DNA of 13,185 bases from an uncultured Eubacteriales bacterium (GTDB taxonomy: Bacteria > Bacillota > Clostridia > Oscillospirales > Acutalibacteraceae), in NCBI GenBank assembly GCA_934463265.1, contig CAKSIU010000019.1, positions 1 through 13,185 on the forward strand, read 5' to 3'. The notes beneath the pieces were generated by a model that saw only the letters and a list, made by a program, of their open reading frames with translations, searched no databases and had not been told where the DNA came from. This document shows positions 5,997 to 13,185 of the stretch, one piece after another (the stretch's first letter is position 1; each line of letters begins with the position of its first letter). The position numbers and the translations under genes were made by a program.

Positions 5997-6272
5997 ATGT
6001 ACGAAGATAAGACTCTCATCTGTAAAGAATGCGGCAAGGAATTTGTTTTTACCGCCGGTGAACAAGAATTTTATGCATCTAAAGGTTTTGTTAACGAGCC
6101 TCAAAGATGTAAAGAATGCCGCGATGCACGCAAAAATGCTGCTAGACCTGAACGCGAAATGTTCTCTGCGGAATGTGCTGCTTGCGGAGGAGAAGCAAAA
6201 ATTCCTTTTAGACCACGTGAAGACCGTCCTGTTTACTGCAGTGAATGCTTCGCTAAGATGAGGGAAGAATAA
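5997..6272 (+). CDS. Small double zinc-ribbon protein
   Basis: A 91-residue cytoplasmic protein with two zinc-ribbon units. Unit one uses C9-x2-C12 and C38-x2-C41; unit two uses C60-x2-C63 and C81-x2-C84. The first unit (CKECGKEFVFTAGEQEFY and KGFVNEPQRCKECR) matches the widespread 'probable zinc-binding / zinc-ribbon' family of clostridia (Pfam zf_Tbcl type), whose function is unknown. There is no signal peptide or membrane segment. The ATG at 5997 follows a weak GCGAGGT site. The start lies 35 bases after the tRNA-like cloverleaf, so the cloverleaf is in its 5' untranslated region if the promoter at 5735 serves both. A strong terminator follows at 6308. Confidence 0.9.
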   Translation: MYEDKTLICKECGKEFVFTAGEQEFYASKGFVNEPQRCKECRDARKNAARPEREMFSAECAACGGEAKIPFRPREDRPVYCSECFAKMREE

Positions 6273-6307
6273 TTTATTTTTACCCCCTTTATTTTTAGAT
6301 TTTATCG

Positions 6308-6347
6308 GTTTCCAGAGCGTTTTTGTAACTCTGGAAACTTCTTTTTT
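6308..6347 (+). terminator. Rho-independent terminator after the zinc-ribbon gene
   Basis: A perfect 10-bp stem, GTTTCCAGAG (6308-6317) with CTCTGGAAAC (6329-6338), has an 11-base loop and is followed by TTCTTTTTT. Confidence 0.92.
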
Positions 6348-6350
6348 GTG

Positions 6351-6379
6351 TTGACAATAATTATTAAGAAGTTTAATAT
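6351..6379 (+). promoter_or_regulatory. Promoter of the DUF1858-trmK-nif3-rqcH operon
   Basis: A perfect TTGACA (6351-6356) and TAATAT (6374-6379) are spaced by 17 bases, directly after the preceding terminator. It is the only clear promoter before the four following genes. Confidence 0.75.
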
Positions 6380-6428
6380 ATTATTTGATGTAAATAATAA
6401 TTGTAAATGAAAAAGGAGGTCGTTTAAT

Positions 6429-6629
6429 TTGACAGTTGATAAAAACACCATAATTGGCGATATATTGGATTTTGACGAGACTACGGCGCAGTATTTTTTT
6501 GAAATCGGAATGCATTGTTTGGGTTGCCCTTCTTCTCGTGGAGAAACTATCGAACAGGCTTGTGAGGTTCACGGAACGGACGCTGATGCGCTTGTAAAGA
6601 AAATTAATGAGCATATTTGTGCAAAGTAA
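6429..6629 (+). CDS. DUF1858 redox-disulfide domain protein
   Basis: A 66-residue protein of the DUF1858 family, also called hybrid-cluster-protein-associated redox disulfide domain. The hallmarks are all present: an N-terminal VDKNTIIGDILDFDETTAQYF helix pair, the FEIGMHCLGCP motif with the CxxC pair (about residues 34-37), and SRGETIEQACEVHG with a third cysteine. The family is common in strict anaerobes and is thought to act in thiol redox chemistry, but the reaction is not established. The start is TTG at 6429, nine bases after AAAGGAGG, which is strong enough to support a non-ATG start. It is the first gene of its transcript; no hybrid-cluster protein lies nearby. Confidence 0.9.
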   Translation: MTVDKNTIIGDILDFDETTAQYFFEIGMHCLGCPSSRGETIEQACEVHGTDADALVKKINEHICAK

Positions 6630-6648
6630 AATTTTAAAATTTACGCGG

Positions 6649-6680
6649 CCGCTCGGATTAACTGCCGAGCGGTTATTTTC
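6649..6680 (+). terminator. Hairpin between the DUF1858 gene and trmK (leaky terminator or attenuator)
   Basis: A perfect 8-bp GC-rich stem, CCGCTCGG (6649-6656) with CCGAGCGG (6665-6672), is followed by TTATTTTC, an interrupted T-tract. Only 26 bases separate the stem from the trmK start, too few for a new promoter, so downstream genes probably depend on readthrough. Confidence 0.7.
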
Positions 6681-6698
6681 ACGCAGGAGATTGTATTT

Positions 6699-7406
6699 AT
6701 GAAGAATTTTCAAAAAATAAATCTCGATAACAGGCTTTTTTTGTGCGCAAAAAATGTCAGGCCAGGAAAATTCGTTGCAGATGTTGGCACAGACCACGCG
6801 TATCTTCCAATTTGGCTCGTGTTGAATAATTTGACACCGTATGCACTTGCTACAGATGTTCGGGAGGGACCGTTGCTTAATGCACAAAAAAACATCGCAA
6901 AATTTAATGTCGAAAATAAGGTGAGTATGCGGATTTCTGATGGGCTTGATTCCGTTAAACCTGACGAAGTTGATGACATTCTTATTGCCGGAATGGGCGG
7001 GGAATTAATCGTGAAAATCATAAGTCGCGCCGGGTGGTTAAAAGATAATTCTAAACAATTAATTTTGCAACCGATGTCCGCTGAGCCGGAGCTTAGAGAG
7101 TTTTTGGCGAGGGAAGGCTTCAAAATAAATTCGGAGAAAGCAGTTGTTTCTTCTGGAAAAGTTTACACGGTCATGTCAGCGGTTTTTGACGCTCCTTTTA
7201 GTAATTTCGATAGAATTTATCCTTATGTTGGCAGATTACGGGATAATTTGACACCAGAAGCTTGTTTATACGTGGAAAAAACCGCAAGAGATTTGAAAAA
7301 TAAGTTGAAAGGCTACAAAATTACGAAAAATTTTGAAAATGCAGACGAGTTGCAGTACATAATATCGGAGTTGGAAGCGCTTTTGGGAGGTAAAATTAAT
7401 GACTAA
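6699..7406 (+). CDS. trmK: tRNA (adenine(22)-N(1))-methyltransferase
   Basis: A SAM-dependent class I methyltransferase that makes m1A22 in the D-loop of tRNAs (TrmK family, formerly DUF633, COG2384). The protein has 235 residues, as expected. SAM motif I VADVGTDHAYLPIWL is at 26-40; DILIAGMGGELIVKII (93-108) is the family signature; QPMS (124-127) follows in the catalytic core. The C-terminal region from about 165 is helical and coiled-coil-like, as in characterised TrmK. The start is ATG at 6699, eight bases after AGGAGA. It overlaps the nif3-like gene by eight bases, the usual trmK-nif3 arrangement in Firmicutes. Confidence 0.95.
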   Translation: MKNFQKINLDNRLFLCAKNVRPGKFVADVGTDHAYLPIWLVLNNLTPYALATDVREGPLLNAQKNIAKFNVENKVSMRISDGLDSVKPDEVDDILIAGMGGELIVKIISRAGWLKDNSKQLILQPMSAEPELREFLAREGFKINSEKAVVSSGKVYTVMSAVFDAPFSNFDRIYPYVGRLRDNLTPEACLYVEKTARDLKNKLKGYKITKNFENADELQYIISELEALLGGKIND

Positions 7407-8175
7407 AGTTTCGGACATATTCAGCTTTATTGACAGTTTTGCACCGTTTGATTCTGCTATGAATTTTGACAATGTTGGCGTTTTGGTGGGAGATTATAGG
7501 GCAGAAGTAAAGCGTTGTTTGGCTACGTTAGACGTGACAAAGTCTGTGATAGATGAGGCAAATTTATTGGGTGCGACCTTGATAATAAGCCATCATCCGG
7601 TAATATTTAATGCAATTAAAACTTTGCGTATAGATTCGATTCCGTACGTTTTGGCGCAAAAAGAAATTTCAGTAATTTGTGCGCACACCAATTTGGATAT
7701 GGCATCTTTTGGCGTGAATACTTGTTTGGCGCAGGCTTTATCTTTGAAAAATTTGAAAGCCTTGTCGTATTATGACTCTAAACGAGGTGCGTTGCCTATG
7801 GGCTTAGTTGGAGAGTTGGAAAAAGATTTTTCTTGCGTGGAATTTGCTGAGTTTGTAAAATTTAGGCTGAATTGTGCGGGAGTTAGGTATACGAATTTAA
7901 ACAAGAAAATAAGAAAAGTTGCGGTTTGTTCGGGTGCGAGCGGAGATTTAATTGATTCTGCCATCTGCCAAAATGTGGACGCTTTCGTTACCGGCGAAAT
8001 TAAACATCACGAAATTTTGTCTGCGGTTCAAAATGAAGTTTGTGTGGTCGACACGGGGCATTTTAAGTCGGAAGATGTCGTTATAGCGCCGTTGGTTAAG
8101 AAATTGTCTGAAAAATTTGAGGATGTGGAATTTTTTAAATCAAAAATGTGCACGGATACCATCAAATATATATGA
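7399..8175 (+). CDS. Nif3-like dinuclear metal centre protein (YqfO family)
   Basis: A member of the NIF3/DUF34 family with a two-metal site; the substrate is not established, although GTP cyclohydrolase type 1 (type IA2) activity has been proposed for some members. The 258 residues make it the short form, without the PII-like middle domain of B. subtilis YqfO (about 370). Metal ligands are visible: SHHPVIF (H65, H66), HTNLD (H96, D100), TGEIKHHE (about 198-205) and DTGHFKSE (H221, E225). DNVG at 24-27 is also conserved. The ATG at 7399 overlaps the trmK end and follows TGGGAGG. It lies 35 bases before rqcH with no terminator between. Confidence 0.94.
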   Translation: MTKVSDIFSFIDSFAPFDSAMNFDNVGVLVGDYRAEVKRCLATLDVTKSVIDEANLLGATLIISHHPVIFNAIKTLRIDSIPYVLAQKEISVICAHTNLDMASFGVNTCLAQALSLKNLKALSYYDSKRGALPMGLVGELEKDFSCVEFAEFVKFRLNCAGVRYTNLNKKIRKVAVCSGASGDLIDSAICQNVDAFVTGEIKHHEILSAVQNEVCVVDTGHFKSEDVVIAPLVKKLSEKFEDVEFFKSKMCTDTIKYI

Positions 8176-8210
8176 TTTGAGAGCAAAAAATTGTTTTGGG
8201 AGGCGTAAAA

Positions 8211-9944
8211 ATGGCGCTGGACGGAGCTTTTTTAAGACACATAAAAAACGAAATCGAGTCTGTGGCCCTGGGCGCAAGAGTCGACAGGATTTATCAGCCA
8301 AATAAGGAAGAATTTGTATTTTCGCTGAGAAGTAAATCGGGGGCACACAAATTGTTGATGAGTACCCGTGCAAACAGTGCCAGGATTCATTTTACGGAAT
8401 ATTTGCCGGAAAATCCAGCTGCACCGCCAATGTTGTGCATGCTGTTTAGAAAAAAATTGTTAAGCGCAAAACTCATTGGTGTCAGACAGCCAGATTTGGA
8501 ACGAGTTCTGTTTTTGGACTTCGAGGCGAAAAATGAATTGGGCGAAAACGTAGCATTGACGGTTGCAATAGAAATAATGGGGCGTTACAGCAATATAATT
8601 TTGATTGAAGCGAATGGGAAAATTATTGACGCACTAAAACGTGTTGATGCTATGACTTCTTCAAAAAGGCAAATTTTGCCGGGGATTAATTATAAATTGC
8701 CACCAAAACAAAATAAATTGAGTTTGCTTGAAAATGGTATAGTATCGACGATTGTAGAACGTGTAAATTTAGAGCGAAACTCAGCTGAAAAGTCGCTTTC
8801 TGACGAGGTTTTATCAGTTGTTAAAGGTTTGTCTTCGATAGTTTGCGACGAGATTGAATTTAAATTAAATGCAGGCAAATTTTCTACGTTAAATGAGGCT
8901 CTATCCGATTTGAAATATACCGTTGTGACCGGCGAAGGCGCTCCTTTTATCGTTTATAACTGCGAAAGACCTAAGGATTTTTCTTTTATTGAGCCAACTC
9001 AGTATGATGGAAAGTTAAGCGTGAAAAGGTTTGACAGCTTTTCTGAGTTACTCGATGAATTTTTTGCGCAGCGTGACAGCATCGACCGAATGAAGGCGAA
9101 ATCTCATGATTTGCGAAAACAAGTTAATAACATTATATCTAGGCTCAAAAAAAAGATGAAAATTCAGATGCGGGAGATAGAAATTAATCAGAACAAAGAT
9201 GATTTGAAGCTTCGGGCTGACCTGATTAATGCGAACATTTATAAGATAAAAGATGGCGCTGAGGAAGTTTTTTTGGAGAATTATTTTGATGAAAATTTGA
9301 ATAAAATAAAAATTAAATTAAATCCTGCGTTATCTCCGGCAGAAAACGCAGCCAGACTTTATAAAGAATACAAAAAATCTAAGGTAGCGGTAAAAAAATT
9401 GACTCTGGAGATAAACAAAGCTCGTCAGGAAGTTGCGTATTTGGAGACGGTTTTGGACGAGGTTGACAGGGCTAACGCCGAAAGCGATTTAATAGAGATA
9501 AAAAATGAGCTGTCTTCGGGTGGATATATAAAGTTAAACAAGGCTAAAGACAAAAAAGTCAAATCGTTGCCGCCTTTGGAGTACAATTTGAGCGAAAATA
9601 TTAAGGTTTTGGTCGGAAGAAATAATCATCAAAATGATAAGCTGACTTTGAAAATGGCTTCGAAAAAAGATTTATGGTTTCATGTTAAGGATATGCCTGG
9701 CGCGCATACTATTTTGGCTGTGGACGGAATTTCTATTGATGATGATATCTTATTGAAAACCGCTCAGATTGCAGCTTATCACAGCAAGGCCCAAAATTCT
9801 TCTAATGTTCCGGTGGATTTTGCGCTTGTAAAAAATGTTAAAAAGCCTGCCGGTGCAAAGCCAGGAATGGTTATTTATAACAATTACAGAACTTTATATG
9901 TTACACCAAATGAGAATTTTATGAAAACTTTGGAGAATTTATAA
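8211..9944 (+). CDS. rqcH: Ribosome quality control protein RqcH (NFACT / FbpA family)
   Basis: Binds stalled 50S subunits carrying peptidyl-tRNA and, in B. subtilis, recruits tRNA-Ala to add Ala tails that mark the chain for proteolysis. The 577-residue protein is close to B. subtilis RqcH (570). The N-terminal NFACT-N domain starts ALDGAFLRHIKNEI. HhH and a long coiled-coil middle region (about 285-440, rich in K, E and R) follow, then NFACT-R with WFHVKDMPGAH (489-499). Glu97-Arg98 (in PDLERVLF) aligns with the tRNA-binding Asp97-Arg98 of B. subtilis by position. I chose ATG 8211: GGGAGG at 8198-8203 lies seven bases ahead, and the in-frame TTG at 8196 overlaps that site. The name 'fibronectin-binding' used for this family is probably secondary. 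Confidence 0.95.
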   Translation: MALDGAFLRHIKNEIESVALGARVDRIYQPNKEEFVFSLRSKSGAHKLLMSTRANSARIHFTEYLPENPAAPPMLCMLFRKKLLSAKLIGVRQPDLERVLFLDFEAKNELGENVALTVAIEIMGRYSNIILIEANGKIIDALKRVDAMTSSKRQILPGINYKLPPKQNKLSLLENGIVSTIVERVNLERNSAEKSLSDEVLSVVKGLSSIVCDEIEFKLNAGKFSTLNEALSDLKYTVVTGEGAPFIVYNCERPKDFSFIEPTQYDGKLSVKRFDSFSELLDEFFAQRDSIDRMKAKSHDLRKQVNNIISRLKKKMKIQMREIEINQNKDDLKLRADLINANIYKIKDGAEEVFLENYFDENLNKIKIKLNPALSPAENAARLYKEYKKSKVAVKKLTLEINKARQEVAYLETVLDEVDRANAESDLIEIKNELSSGGYIKLNKAKDKKVKSLPPLEYNLSENIKVLVGRNNHQNDKLTLKMASKKDLWFHVKDMPGAHTILAVDGISIDDDILLKTAQIAAYHSKAQNSSNVPVDFALVKNVKKPAGAKPGMVIYNNYRTLYVTPNENFMKTLENL

Positions 9945-10012
9945 GTTTTGTGTCAAATTTTTGCATTGATTATATTAGTTTGTAGCTATTATGGAAATTA
10001 TGTTAATTACTA

Positions 10013-10041
10013 TTGACGCGTATCTATATGTAGAGTATAAT
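10013..10041 (+). promoter_or_regulatory. Promoter of nrdD-nrdG
   Basis: TTGACG (10013-10018) and a perfect TATAAT (10036-10041) are spaced by 17 bases. One NrdR-type box lies in the spacer and another downstream of the -10. Confidence 0.85.
10021..10036. promoter_or_regulatory. NrdR box 1 (imperfect)
   Basis: CTATATGTAG at 10024-10033 matches the core C-W-A-T-A-T-A-T-W-G of the NrdR box at nine of ten positions. It lies between the -35 and -10 boxes, where bound repressor would block polymerase. Confidence 0.65.
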
Positions 10042-10062
10042 TGTTTATATAATTTATTTTTA

Positions 10063-10078
10063 ACACAATATATTGTGC
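10063..10078. promoter_or_regulatory. NrdR box 2 (near-perfect)
   Basis: ACACAATATATTGTGC matches the known NrdR consensus (acaCwAtATaTwGtgt) except for the last base. It begins 42 bp after box 1, four helical turns, so both face the same side of DNA, as expected for cooperative NrdR binding. Confidence 0.8.
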
Positions 10079-10101
10079 AGTGAGCTTTAGGAGGATTTTC
10101 T

Positions 10102-12438
10102 ATGATTAGCACTATTGCAAAAAGAGATGGAAGAAAAACAGAATTTAATAAGGAAAAAATCGCTCAGGCTATTTTTAAAGCAGCTTATAAAATGGGAGGC
10201 AATGACTATAATTTGTCTGAAAGTTTGGCCGACCAAGTTGTTGCTTATTTGGAAAAAGAAAGTTTAAATGACAATGTCTCAGTTGAACATGTTCAAGATG
10301 TGGTTGAGAAAATTCTTATCGAAAATGGCCACGCTCAGACCGCTAAAGAGTATATCTTGTTTAGAGCAGACAGAACTCGCGTTCGAGAAATGAACACGAG
10401 GTTGATGAAAATTTATGAAGGACTAACTTTTAAGGACGCTAAAGACAATGATGTAAAGCGAGAAAATGCCAATATTGATGGCGACACCGCTATGGGTACT
10501 ATGCTAAAATATGGCTCTGAGGGTGCTAAACAATTTTATGAGATGTACATACTTGACCCTCGTTTTGCTAAGGCTCATGCGGATGGCGATATCCATATTC
10601 ATGACCTGGATTTCTTAACTTTAACAACTACTTGCTGCCAAATTGACATTGATAAATTATTTACTAATGGTTTTTCTACCGGTCACGGCTTTTTGCGCGA
10701 ACCTAACGATATTATCAGTTATTCGGCGCTGGCCTGCATTGCTATTCAGGCAAACCAAAATGACCAGCATGGCGGTCAGAGTGTGCCAAATTTCGATTAC
10801 GCGATGGCTAAAGGTGTGGCCAAAACTTATAGCAAATTTTATAAGCAAAATATGATTAGAGCTTTGGAAATTTTAAATGACAATGAAAATCCTACGGCTT
10901 TTTATGAGGAACTTTCAAATAAGGCTCAAAAAGACACAAATGACAAGGCTTCTCTTGAAAATGGTCAAGCTTATATGGCGAGAGAACTTGAACTTCTTGC
11001 TGAGATTTTTGATTTGAATATGGCTAAAAAAGTGCAAAAATTTGCTTATAATCATGCTAAAACTGAAACCGACAGGGCTACTTTTCAGGCGATGGAAGCT
11101 TTGGTTCATAATTTAAATACTATGCATTCCAGAGCTGGTGCACAGGTTCCGTTTAGTTCAATAAATTACGGCATGGATACAACTCCTGAAGGCAGACTGG
11201 TTATAAAAAATATTCTTTTGGCAACCGAAAAAGGTCTTGGCAACGGCGAAACTCCGATTTTCCCGATTCATATATTTAAGGTGAAGGAGGGAATCAATTA
11301 TAACCCTCAAGACCCTAATTATGACTTGTTTAAATTGGCTTGCAGAGTCAGTGCTAAAAGATTATTTCCTAACTTTTCTTTTATTGATGCGCCGTTTAAT
11401 TTGCAGTATTATAAACTCGGCCATCCTGAAACGGAAGCGGCTTATATGGGTTGCAGAACCAGAGTTGTTGCCAATCATTATGACCCGACCAGAGAAATTG
11501 TGAACGGTAGGGGAAATTTGAGTTTTACTTCTATAAATTTGCCGAGGTTGGCAATTAAAAGCAGCCAAAGTGTCGACCTTTTTTATGAATTATTGGATGA
11601 GAAAATAGATTTAGTTATAGAACAATTATTGGCAAGGTTTGAGTTGCAGGCTGTTAAAAAAGTTAGAAACTTCCCGTTCCTAATGGGGCAAGGCGTTTGG
11701 ATTGACTCTGAAAAATTGGGCCCGGATGACGAAGTCAGAGAAGTTTTAAAACATGGCACGTTGACTACGGGATTTATCGGTTTGGCTGAATGTTTAAAGG
11801 CATTAATCGGTGTTCATCACGGGGAGAGCGATGAAGCACAAAAATTGGGCCTTGAAATTATCGGTCATATGAGAAAACGTATGGACGATGCGACTGAAAA
11901 ATATAATATGAACTTTTCGCTTATTGCTACTCCTGCGGAAGGTCTTTCCGGCAGATTTGTCAGAATTGACGCAAAAAAATATGGCGTTATACCAGGCGTT
12001 ACTGACAGAGATTACTATACAAATTCTTTCCATGTGCCGGTTTATTATAGCATTTCTGCGTGGGACAAGATTAAAAAAGAAGCCCCATATCATGCGCTTA
12101 CGAATGGTGGGCATATTTCTTATATTGAACTCGATGGCGACCCGTCTAAAAATATTGACGCTTTTGAACAGGTTGTCCGCTGTATGAAAGAATCTGGCAT
12201 CGGCTATGGCTCAATTAACCATCCGGTTGACAGAGACCCCGTGTGTGGCTACACGGGAATTATCGACGATGTTTGTCCTTTGTGCGGTCGAAAAGAATTT
12301 CAAAACGGCCCAGGTTTTGAACGAATCCGCAGAATAACCGGCTATTTGGTAGGAACGTTAGATAGATTTAATAACGCTAAACAAGCTGAGGAACATGACA
12401 GAGTTAAACATTCGGTTAGTTGTAAATCTTGTGAGTGA
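10102..12438 (+). CDS. nrdD: Anaerobic (class III) ribonucleoside-triphosphate reductase
   Basis: Reduces ribonucleoside triphosphates to dNTPs using a glycyl radical; strictly anaerobic enzyme. The 778-residue protein begins with an ATP-cone (about residues 3-95, ISTIAKRDGRKTEFNKEKI onward), the allosteric activity site. The catalytic barrel follows, with HIHDLDFLTLTTTCCQID and NLNTMHSRAGAQVPFSSIN. Near the C-terminus, C715, C725 and C728 belong to the zinc site, and RRITGYLVG carries the radical glycine, most likely Gly747. The tail ends SCKSCE. The ATG at 10102 follows TAGGAGG. It is cotranscribed with nrdG about 100 bp downstream. The twin NrdR boxes imply repression when dATP is plentiful. 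Confidence 0.97.
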   Translation: MISTIAKRDGRKTEFNKEKIAQAIFKAAYKMGGNDYNLSESLADQVVAYLEKESLNDNVSVEHVQDVVEKILIENGHAQTAKEYILFRADRTRVREMNTRLMKIYEGLTFKDAKDNDVKRENANIDGDTAMGTMLKYGSEGAKQFYEMYILDPRFAKAHADGDIHIHDLDFLTLTTTCCQIDIDKLFTNGFSTGHGFLREPNDIISYSALACIAIQANQNDQHGGQSVPNFDYAMAKGVAKTYSKFYKQNMIRALEILNDNENPTAFYEELSNKAQKDTNDKASLENGQAYMARELELLAEIFDLNMAKKVQKFAYNHAKTETDRATFQAMEALVHNLNTMHSRAGAQVPFSSINYGMDTTPEGRLVIKNILLATEKGLGNGETPIFPIHIFKVKEGINYNPQDPNYDLFKLACRVSAKRLFPNFSFIDAPFNLQYYKLGHPETEAAYMGCRTRVVANHYDPTREIVNGRGNLSFTSINLPRLAIKSSQSVDLFYELLDEKIDLVIEQLLARFELQAVKKVRNFPFLMGQGVWIDSEKLGPDDEVREVLKHGTLTTGFIGLAECLKALIGVHHGESDEAQKLGLEIIGHMRKRMDDATEKYNMNFSLIATPAEGLSGRFVRIDAKKYGVIPGVTDRDYYTNSFHVPVYYSISAWDKIKKEAPYHALTNGGHISYIELDGDPSKNIDAFEQVVRCMKESGIGYGSINHPVDRDPVCGYTGIIDDVCPLCGRKEFQNGPGFERIRRITGYLVGTLDRFNNAKQAEEHDRVKHSVSCKSCE

Positions 12439-12537
12439 TTTTGAAAAATGTGGAAATATGTTTATGTTAAGATTAGCGTGAAAATTTAAATTATTTTTTT
12501 GAGTTTGCATTTTGTAGTGATTGCGAAAGGAAGTAGT

Positions 12538-13050
12538 TTGTTTTTGAGTACTTTGAGAGTTTCTGGTATTGTTCCGGAGTCGATTGTTGATGGACCGGGG
12601 GTACGTTTTGTGATTTTTGCTCAGGGCTGTAATCATCATTGCAAAGGCTGCCATAATCCTTCTACTTTCGACTTGAATGGCGGCACTCTTGTTGAAATTG
12701 ATGCTTTAATGAGCGAAATTAAAAAGAATCCGCTTTTAAAAGGTGTTACTTTTTCGGGTGGCGAGCCATTCTTGCAGGCTGGTGCTTTTACCGAATTAGC
12801 TAAGCGTTGCCATTTGCTTGGATTAGATGTGATTTCTTACACCGGGTATACTTTTGAAAATTTAGTTTCTGGTTTTGCTGAACATCCTGACTGGAAGCTG
12901 CTTTTAGAAAATATCGACGTTTTGATTGATGGTCCGTTTATAGAAGAAAAAAAAAGTTTATTGCTACTGTTTAGAGGCTCATCTAATCAAAGAATTCTTA
13001 ATGCAAGAGTTTCGCTAAGTAAATGTCAGCCTGTATTAATGAATGTTTAA
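12538..13050 (+). CDS. nrdG: Anaerobic ribonucleotide reductase activating protein (radical SAM)
   Basis: A radical-SAM activase that uses a 4Fe-4S cluster and SAM to make the glycyl radical on NrdD. The protein has 170 residues from the chosen start. GIVPESIVDGPGVRF (10-24) precedes the cluster motif C31-x3-C35-x2-C38 (GCNHHCKGCHNP); SGGEP (73-77) contacts SAM; LLFRGSSNQR (143-152) closes the family signature. There is no ATG. TTG at 12538 has AGGA six bases ahead (within AAAGGAAG, 12526-12533). TTG at 12544 (MSTLRVSGIV) is a good alternative, and TTG at 12499 is too far upstream. No terminator separates it from nrdD. Confidence 0.94.
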   Translation: MFLSTLRVSGIVPESIVDGPGVRFVIFAQGCNHHCKGCHNPSTFDLNGGTLVEIDALMSEIKKNPLLKGVTFSGGEPFLQAGAFTELAKRCHLLGLDVISYTGYTFENLVSGFAEHPDWKLLLENIDVLIDGPFIEEKKSLLLLFRGSSNQRILNARVSLSKCQPVLMNV

Positions 13051-13064
13051 AATTTGTGATAAGT

Positions 13065-13098
13065 AAGGCGCCGCGCGATATAGTGCGGCGCCTTTAAA
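13065..13098 (+). terminator. Rho-independent terminator after nrdG, possibly bidirectional
   Basis: A perfect 10-bp stem, AAGGCGCCGC (13065-13074) with GCGGCGCCTT (13085-13094), has a 10-base loop and is followed by TAAATT. The T-tract is short, but the stem is very stable. It lies between nrdG and the convergent partial gene, so it may serve both. Confidence 0.85.
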
Positions 13099-13185
13099 TT
13101 ATTTGCATTTTTTATCAAAGGAAGGATTAAATGCATAAAAGTTTTTGCTGTCAAGTTTATCGGTTAAGATTCGCAAACCTTCACC
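13099..13185 (-). CDS. C-terminal end of an unidentified protein (partial)
   Basis: The minus strand is open from the window edge for 28 codons to a TAA at 13101-13099, just beyond the shared terminator. The residues begin GEGLRILTDKLDSKNF and end NPSFDKKCK. The composition (mixed polar and hydrophobic, ending in a lysine-rich tail) looks like a real C-terminus, and the placement against a convergent terminator supports it. I do not recognise the family. A competing plus-strand frame opens at 13131 behind AAGGAAGG. Confidence 0.5.
   Translation of the reverse strand, partial: GEGLRILTDKLDSKNFYAFNPSFDKKCK

Noticed and set aside
8196..8210. Upstream TTG start for rqcH adding MGGVK
   Set aside because: These codons are the Shine-Dalgarno sequence itself (GGGAGG at 8198-8203). 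The ATG at 8211 has ideal spacing and gives the usual family N-terminus.
13131..13185. Start of a plus-strand gene after the nrdG terminator
   Set aside because: It has a possible AAGGAAGG site, but 18 codons of unremarkable residues are weak evidence. The minus-strand frame ends right at the terminator and reads more like protein. Not excluded.

Overview
The window comes from a low-GC, endospore-forming, anaerobic Firmicute, most likely of the class Clostridia. I cannot name the species. The grounds are the spoIIAA-spoIIAB-sigF operon (endospore formation), a class III oxygen-sensitive ribonucleotide reductase with its radical activase, and a trmK-nif3-rqcH block with strong Shine-Dalgarno sites and AT-rich codon use. 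Several starts are GTG or TTG (folC, spoIIAA, the DUF1858 gene, nrdG).

Layout. 1-75: the end of an IS3-family (IS150-like) insertion sequence cut by the window edge. 108-1103 (-): trpS, with a structured leader. 1530-2810 (+): folC, divergent from trpS, behind a near-consensus promoter. 2894-3077: a 184-bp palindromic element built from nested inverted repeats, abutting the ribosome binding site of the sporulation operon. 3098-4516 (+): spoIIAA, spoIIAB and sigF, tightly packed. 4517-4840: AT-rich, gene-free DNA with a direct repeat and inverted repeats. 4841-5527 (-): mtnN. 5528-5889: a divergent regulatory region with several palindromes and a good promoter. 5890-5961 (+): a tRNA-like cloverleaf of unusual form, directly ahead of a small double zinc-ribbon gene (5997-6272). 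6308-6347: a strong terminator. 6351 onward: a promoter driving a DUF1858 redox-disulfide gene, a leaky hairpin, then trmK, nif3-like and rqcH. 10013-10101: the nrdD promoter with two NrdR-type boxes. 10102-13050: nrdD and nrdG, closed by a strong terminator. 13099-13185 (-): the end of an unidentified convergent gene.

Working together: SpoIIAA, SpoIIAB and SigF form the anti-anti-sigma, anti-sigma and sigma switch of the forespore. NrdD and NrdG make dNTPs anaerobically, probably under NrdR repression. TrmK (tRNA m1A22) and RqcH (ribosome rescue by Ala-tailing) both serve translation. Most genes here are ordinary housekeeping genes. The unexplained signals are non-coding: the nested-palindrome element, the tRNA-like cloverleaf and the operator-like palindromes next to it.
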